DNA of 9,272 nt from NCBI GenBank assembly GCA_947600345.1, contig CANQGC010000100.1, positions 1 through 9,272 of the forward strand. The letters are read 5' to 3'. The translations under genes and the position numbers were made by a program. Origin of the DNA: an uncultured Clostridia bacterium. Its GTDB lineage: Bacteria > Bacillota > Clostridia > Christensenellales > Aristaeellaceae. The notes under the pieces are model-generated. The model saw only the letters and a program-made list of their open reading frames with translations, did no database searches and was not told the origin of the DNA. Positions 6,422-9,272 of the stretch are shown in pieces (the stretch's first letter is position 1; every line of letters starts with the position of its first letter).

Positions 6422-6495
6422 CAGCCGCACTAACTCTCCTCCCACGCCGCAAACAGAACCCCACGCCACGCTCAACACTAAACAAGAGGTACACC
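6422..6495 (+). promoter_or_regulatory. C-rich, G-poor leader before the second operon
   Basis: By hand count this stretch is about 44% C and 13% G, while flanking coding DNA is roughly balanced. The skew continues through the signal-peptide codons to about 6575. I see no -35/-10 pair in it, so the second operon either reads through from upstream or starts inside the repeat. Unstructured C-rich RNA of this kind is the sort of sequence Rho factor loads on. AAGAGGT (6484-6490) is the ribosome binding site of the next gene. Confidence 0.35.
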
Positions 6496-7293
6496 ATGAA
6501 GCAACTCCTATCCCTCCTTCTCGCCCTGCTCCTCCTCGCCACCCCATCCCTCGCAGAATCCCCAGCGGAATCTTACCGTGGCTTCCGCATGGACGAAGTG
6601 CTCCATTCCGAGGAGGGCGACATCCACTACCACATCTACGTGCCCGAGAGCTACGACGCCAGCACCCCCTTCGCACTCTTTGTCACGCTGCCCGGCTACG
6701 AGGGCCTGTACTTCCAGGGCGTCGGCACAAACCTGCGCGCGGAGGAGTTCGGCTTCGAGGCGCAAAAGTACGCCCCGGACATGATTGTCGCCGCGCCCCA
6801 GCTCGACGATTGGGGCATGACCTCCGCGCGGCAGACCGTGGCGCTGACCGAATACCTCATGGAGGCGTACAATATCGACCCGAGCCGCGTCTACATCGAG
6901 GGCTATTCCGGCGGCGGCGAGACGCTCTCCCTCGCGCTGGAGTTGCGCCCGGAGCTGTTCGCGGGCGCGCTGCACGTCAGTTCCCAGTGGGACGGCGACC
7001 TCGCCCCCGTCGCGCAGAGCCGCACGCCGCTGTACTTCGCCATCGGCGAGGACGACGAATACTACGGCTCCGCGCCCGCGAAGGAAGCCTATGCAGAGCT
7101 TCGATCTCTCTACGAGCAGCAGGGGCTGACCGAAGCCGAGATCGCCGATCTCCTCATCCTGGACGTCAAACCCGCCAGCTACTTTGCCGAGCGCGGCATG
7201 ACCAACCAGCACGGCGGCGGAGGGCTGTTCGCGCGGGACGAGGAGATCATGGGATGGCTGTTCCGCCAGCAAAGAAGCGCTCGTGAGGAATAA
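6496..7293 (+). CDS. Exported alpha/beta hydrolase (prolyl-oligopeptidase/dienelactone-hydrolase-like)
   Basis: 265 residues beginning with a very leucine-rich Sec signal peptide (cleavage SLA|E near residue 20). The mature part starts with YHIYVPESYDASTPFALFVTLPGYEG, typical of secreted esterases of the PHB-depolymerase/prolyl-oligopeptidase-like group. The nucleophile elbow is GYSGGG with Ser138, the acid is Asp186 or Asp187 in AIGEDDEYY, and the histidine is His239 in NQHGGGG. The start is ATG 6496 with AAGAGGT 5 nt upstream. The frame remains open back to 6388, but that extension would run through the repeat hairpin and hide the signal peptide. It is unrelated in sequence layout to the other two exported hydrolases here. 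Ester or peptide substrate unknown. First gene of the second operon. Confidence 0.88.
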   Translation: MKQLLSLLLALLLLATPSLAESPAESYRGFRMDEVLHSEEGDIHYHIYVPESYDASTPFALFVTLPGYEGLYFQGVGTNLRAEEFGFEAQKYAPDMIVAAPQLDDWGMTSARQTVALTEYLMEAYNIDPSRVYIEGYSGGGETLSLALELRPELFAGALHVSSQWDGDLAPVAQSRTPLYFAIGEDDEYYGSAPAKEAYAELRSLYEQQGLTEAEIADLLILDVKPASYFAERGMTNQHGGGGLFARDEEIMGWLFRQQRSAREE

Positions 7294-7356
7294 GCACATT
7301 GCTTTTCCGATATAGAAACAATCCACAACACGAACGAACCACAAGGAGGTTTCCCC

Positions 7357-7914
7357 ATGAAAAAGGCAGTTTCGATTCTCCTGGTCATCATTTTCGCACT
7401 CAGTCTCGTCTCCGCGAGCGCGGAGGGCGCGGGCAAAACGCTGGTGGTCTACTACTCCGCCACGGGCAACACCGAGGCCGTCGCGGGCTACATCGCCGCC
7501 GCGACGGGCGCGGATACCTTCGTGCTGGAACCCGTGCAGCCCTACACCGACGAGGATCTGGATTGGACGAACGACAATAGCCGCGTCTGCGTGGAGCACG
7601 AAAACCCCGACCAGCGCGCCGTGGAGCTGGTCGCCAGCACCGTGGAGAACTGGGCGGACTACGACACCGTTTTCATCGGCTATCCCATCTGGTGGGGCAA
7701 CGCCTCCTGGGTACTGGACGGCTTCATCGCGACCAACGATTTCACGGGCAAGACGGTGATCCCCTTCTGCACCTCGTCCTCGTCCGGCCTGGGCGAGAGC
7801 GGCAAGCTGCTGGCGGAGGCTGCGGGCACGGGCGAATGGCTCGAGGGCGCGCGCTTCCAGTCCTCCGTGGACGAAGCCGACGTCACCGCCTGGGTCGAGG
7901 GTCTGGGACTGTAA
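7357..7914 (+). CDS. Exported flavodoxin-family protein
   Basis: 185 residues: a Sec signal peptide (MKK, hydrophobic core, SASA|E near residue 22) directly followed by one flavodoxin domain (Flavodoxin_4-like). The FMN phosphate loop is YYSATGNTEAVA (Ser34, Thr36, Gly37, Asn38, Thr39). The isoalloxazine loops are GYPIWWGNASW (108-118) and the Ser-rich TSSSSGLGES (139-148). Flavodoxins normally carry electrons in the cytoplasm; the signal peptide places this one outside the membrane, where it would have to obtain FMN after export. There is no lipobox cysteine, so it would be released or remain transiently anchored. AAGGAGGT (7343-7350) is a near-perfect RBS 6 nt before the ATG. It lies 63 nt after the hydrolase gene and 39 nt before the second AKR, with no promoter or terminator evident, so it belongs to the same operon. 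Confidence 0.9.
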   Translation: MKKAVSILLVIIFALSLVSASAEGAGKTLVVYYSATGNTEAVAGYIAAATGADTFVLEPVQPYTDEDLDWTNDNSRVCVEHENPDQRAVELVASTVENWADYDTVFIGYPIWWGNASWVLDGFIATNDFTGKTVIPFCTSSSSGLGESGKLLAEAAGTGEWLEGARFQSSVDEADVTAWVEGLGL

Positions 7915-7953
7915 ACTCGAAACAATTCTGATTATGATAAGGAGGAATCATCT

Positions 7954-8805
7954 ATGGAATTCGCAACGCTGAACAATGGGCTCAAGATGCCGGTGGAGGG
8001 CATCGGCACGTTCCTGATGCAGCCGCAGGAGGCCGAGGACGCGGTGTACAACGCGCTCAAGGCGAACTACCGGCTGATCGACACCGCCAACGCCTACATG
8101 AACGAGCGCGGCGTGGGGCGGGGCATCCGCAGAAGCGGCGTGTCGCGCTCGGAAATCTTTCTGGTGACGAAGCTCTGGCCCACCGAGTACGAGGACGGAG
8201 AAAAGGCCATCGACGACACGCTCGCGCGCCTGGGCGTCGATTACGTGGATCAGCTCATCCTGCACCAGCCCGTGGGCAACTACCTGGCCGGATACCGGGC
8301 GATGGAGCAGGCGTACAAGGCGGGCAAGGTGCGCTCGCTGGGCCTGTCCAACTTCCCGGAGGATCGGCTCCAGAATGTGATCGACCACTGCGAGATCATG
8401 CCGCAGATGGTGCAGGTGGAGGCGCACCCCTACTACCCGCAGGGCGAACTGAAGAAATTCCTCGCCGAGCGCGGCATGGTGCTGATGGCTTGGTATCCGC
8501 TGGGGCACGGCGACAAGGCGCTCGTGAACGAGAAGATATTCGCCCATTGCGCCGAGAAGTACGGCAAGACGAACGCTCAGATCGTGCTGCGCTGGCACGT
8601 GCAGATGGGCAACATCATCATCCCCGGCTCGAAGAATCCGGCGCACATCCGCGACAATCTGGACATCTTCGACTTCGCGCTGACCGACGGCGAGATAGCC
8701 GAGATCGCCAAGCTCGATCGCGGCACCCGCTACTACAACATGCCCATCGAGCAGGCGGAGCAGGCATACATGTCCGTGAATCCCGACTTCAACGCGCAGC
8801 CGTAG
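7954..8805 (+). CDS. Aldo-keto reductase (second paralogue)
   Basis: 283 residues, cytoplasmic, NAD(P)H-dependent carbonyl reductase of the AKR superfamily. Tetrad: Asp43 and Tyr48 in LIDTANAYMNE, Lys73 in VTKLWP, His104 in LILHQP. GLSNF, WYPLGHGD and IPGSKNPAHIR are shared with the AKR at 4276-5127, including the same unusual cofactor loop. The two align along their whole length with one single-residue insertion after the LWP motif and divergent C-terminal tails. They are therefore paralogues from an older duplication, one placed in each operon. AAGGAGGA (7939-7946) lies 7 nt before the ATG. In related bacteria AKR genes are often found next to flavodoxin and cupin genes under LysR control, which fits here. 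Substrate unknown; quinone, methylglyoxal-like or phenolic aldehydes are possibilities only. Confidence 0.93.
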   Translation: MEFATLNNGLKMPVEGIGTFLMQPQEAEDAVYNALKANYRLIDTANAYMNERGVGRGIRRSGVSRSEIFLVTKLWPTEYEDGEKAIDDTLARLGVDYVDQLILHQPVGNYLAGYRAMEQAYKAGKVRSLGLSNFPEDRLQNVIDHCEIMPQMVQVEAHPYYPQGELKKFLAERGMVLMAWYPLGHGDKALVNEKIFAHCAEKYGKTNAQIVLRWHVQMGNIIIPGSKNPAHIRDNLDIFDFALTDGEIAEIAKLDRGTRYYNMPIEQAEQAYMSVNPDFNAQP

Positions 8806-8826
8806 TCTCACAGGGAGGGAAAATCC

Positions 8827-9272
8827 ATGAAGAAACTGTTTGCGATTTTGCTGGTGCTGTCTCTGGCAATCCTGCCCGCCGCGCTCGCGGAGGCGGCGGA
8901 GGACACCGCACCCGCCGAGGCGTCAGAGGAAGCTGCGCCCATTGAGCCCGCGGAGGGCAGCGAGGCGCTGCCGCTGCCCATCGGCGACTACAATCCCGCG
9001 TCGGACTTCATGTTCACCGGCAAGTCCTACATCCTCCCGCTGGTGGAGCGGGACGAGATCTGGAACGCCCCGAGCATGATGAACGTGTCCTTCGAGCCCT
9101 GCTCCCGCACGGACTGGCACAGTCATGCGGGCGGGCAGATTCTGATCGCCGTCGGCGGCGTGGGCATCCATCAGGTGGAGGGCCGGGAGCCGGAGCTGCT
9201 GCTGCCCGGAACCGTGGCGCGGGTCGAGCCGGGCGTGATGCACTGGCACGGCGCGGCGGACGAGGGCTGGTT
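8827..9272 (+). CDS. Exported cupin-domain protein, 5' part (runs off window)
   Basis: 148 residues are visible and the frame is open at the window edge. It starts with a Sec signal peptide (MKKLFAILL..., ALA|E near residue 21), then an Ala/Glu/Pro-rich acidic spacer to about residue 47, then a small cupin domain. Metal-ligand motifs are WHSHAGGQ (His98, His100, Gln104) and HWHGA (His139, His141). The H-x-H-x3-Q then 35-residue spacing matches the small cupins related to bacterial cupin hydroxynitrile lyases, which bind Mn; most relatives are uncharacterised and often annotated as cupin or carboxymuconolactone decarboxylase partners. GGGAGGG (8813-8819) lies 7 nt before the ATG, and the gap to the AKR stop is 21 nt, so it is the fourth gene of the operon. 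A further C-terminal domain beyond the window cannot be excluded. Confidence 0.87.
   Translation, partial: MKKLFAILLVLSLAILPAALAEAAEDTAPAEASEEAAPIEPAEGSEALPLPIGDYNPASDFMFTGKSYILPLVERDEIWNAPSMMNVSFEPCSRTDWHSHAGGQILIAVGGVGIHQVEGREPELLLPGTVARVEPGVMHWHGAADEGW

Noticed and set aside
6388..6495. In-frame upstream extension of the 6496 hydrolase gene
   Set aside because: It would translate part of the H1 hairpin, bury the signal peptide 36 residues in, and ignore the RBS at 6484-6490.
6508..7599. 363-codon open frame on the - strand, crossing two + strand genes
   Set aside because: Runs across the hydrolase-flavodoxin junction and has no domain signature; a high-GC shadow.
8923..9249. 108-codon open frame on the - strand opposite the cupin gene
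   Set aside because: The + strand frame has a strong RBS, a signal peptide and cupin metal motifs; the antisense product has none.

Overview
The window looks like a chromosomal segment from a high-GC, Gram-positive-type anaerobe, most likely a gut Clostridia/Eubacteriales lineage. Support: strong AGGAGG-type ribosome binding sites, Sec signal peptides of the MKK...AxA|E type, a U-tract terminator, a DUF362 protein, and families common in such genomes. This placement is an inference; there is no rRNA or tRNA here to anchor it. Every gene I accept is on the + strand.

Layout. (1) 1-1380: the 3' end of a DUF362 iron-sulfur protein gene overlaps a COG0701/ArsP-type permease gene by 8 bp. (2) 1381-1707: a gene-free stretch with a small inverted repeat around a TATAAT box, then copy 1 of a composite multi-hairpin repeat that ends just before the RBS of the next gene. 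(3) 1708-2616: a LysR-type regulator, closed by an intrinsic terminator. (4) 2710-6175: a tight three-gene operon of exported type-B carboxylesterase, cytosolic aldo-keto reductase (AKR) and exported alpha/beta hydrolase. (5) 6176-6495: a second gene-free stretch holding copy 2 of the same repeat in opposite orientation, then a C-rich, G-poor leader. (6) 6496-9272: a second operon of exported alpha/beta hydrolase, exported flavodoxin, a second AKR paralogous to the first, and an exported cupin cut off by the window edge.

Taken together, LysR, three exported serine hydrolases, two AKRs, an exported flavodoxin and an exported metal-binding cupin read as one functional island. A plausible but unproven role is that extracytoplasmic esterases cleave ester-linked compounds such as plant phenolic or acyl esters, cytosolic AKRs reduce released carbonyls, and exported flavodoxin and cupin do redox or carbonyl chemistry outside the membrane.

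The least explained feature is the pair of composite repeats (about 1478-1691 and 6192-6421, inverted relative to each other). Each is a colinear series of hairpins. Several stems differ in sequence between copies but keep pairing through compensatory changes. They share a 36-bp perfect block and a conserved 46-47-nt loop between identical GC-rich arms, and they bracket a 4.5-kb block containing LysR and the first operon.
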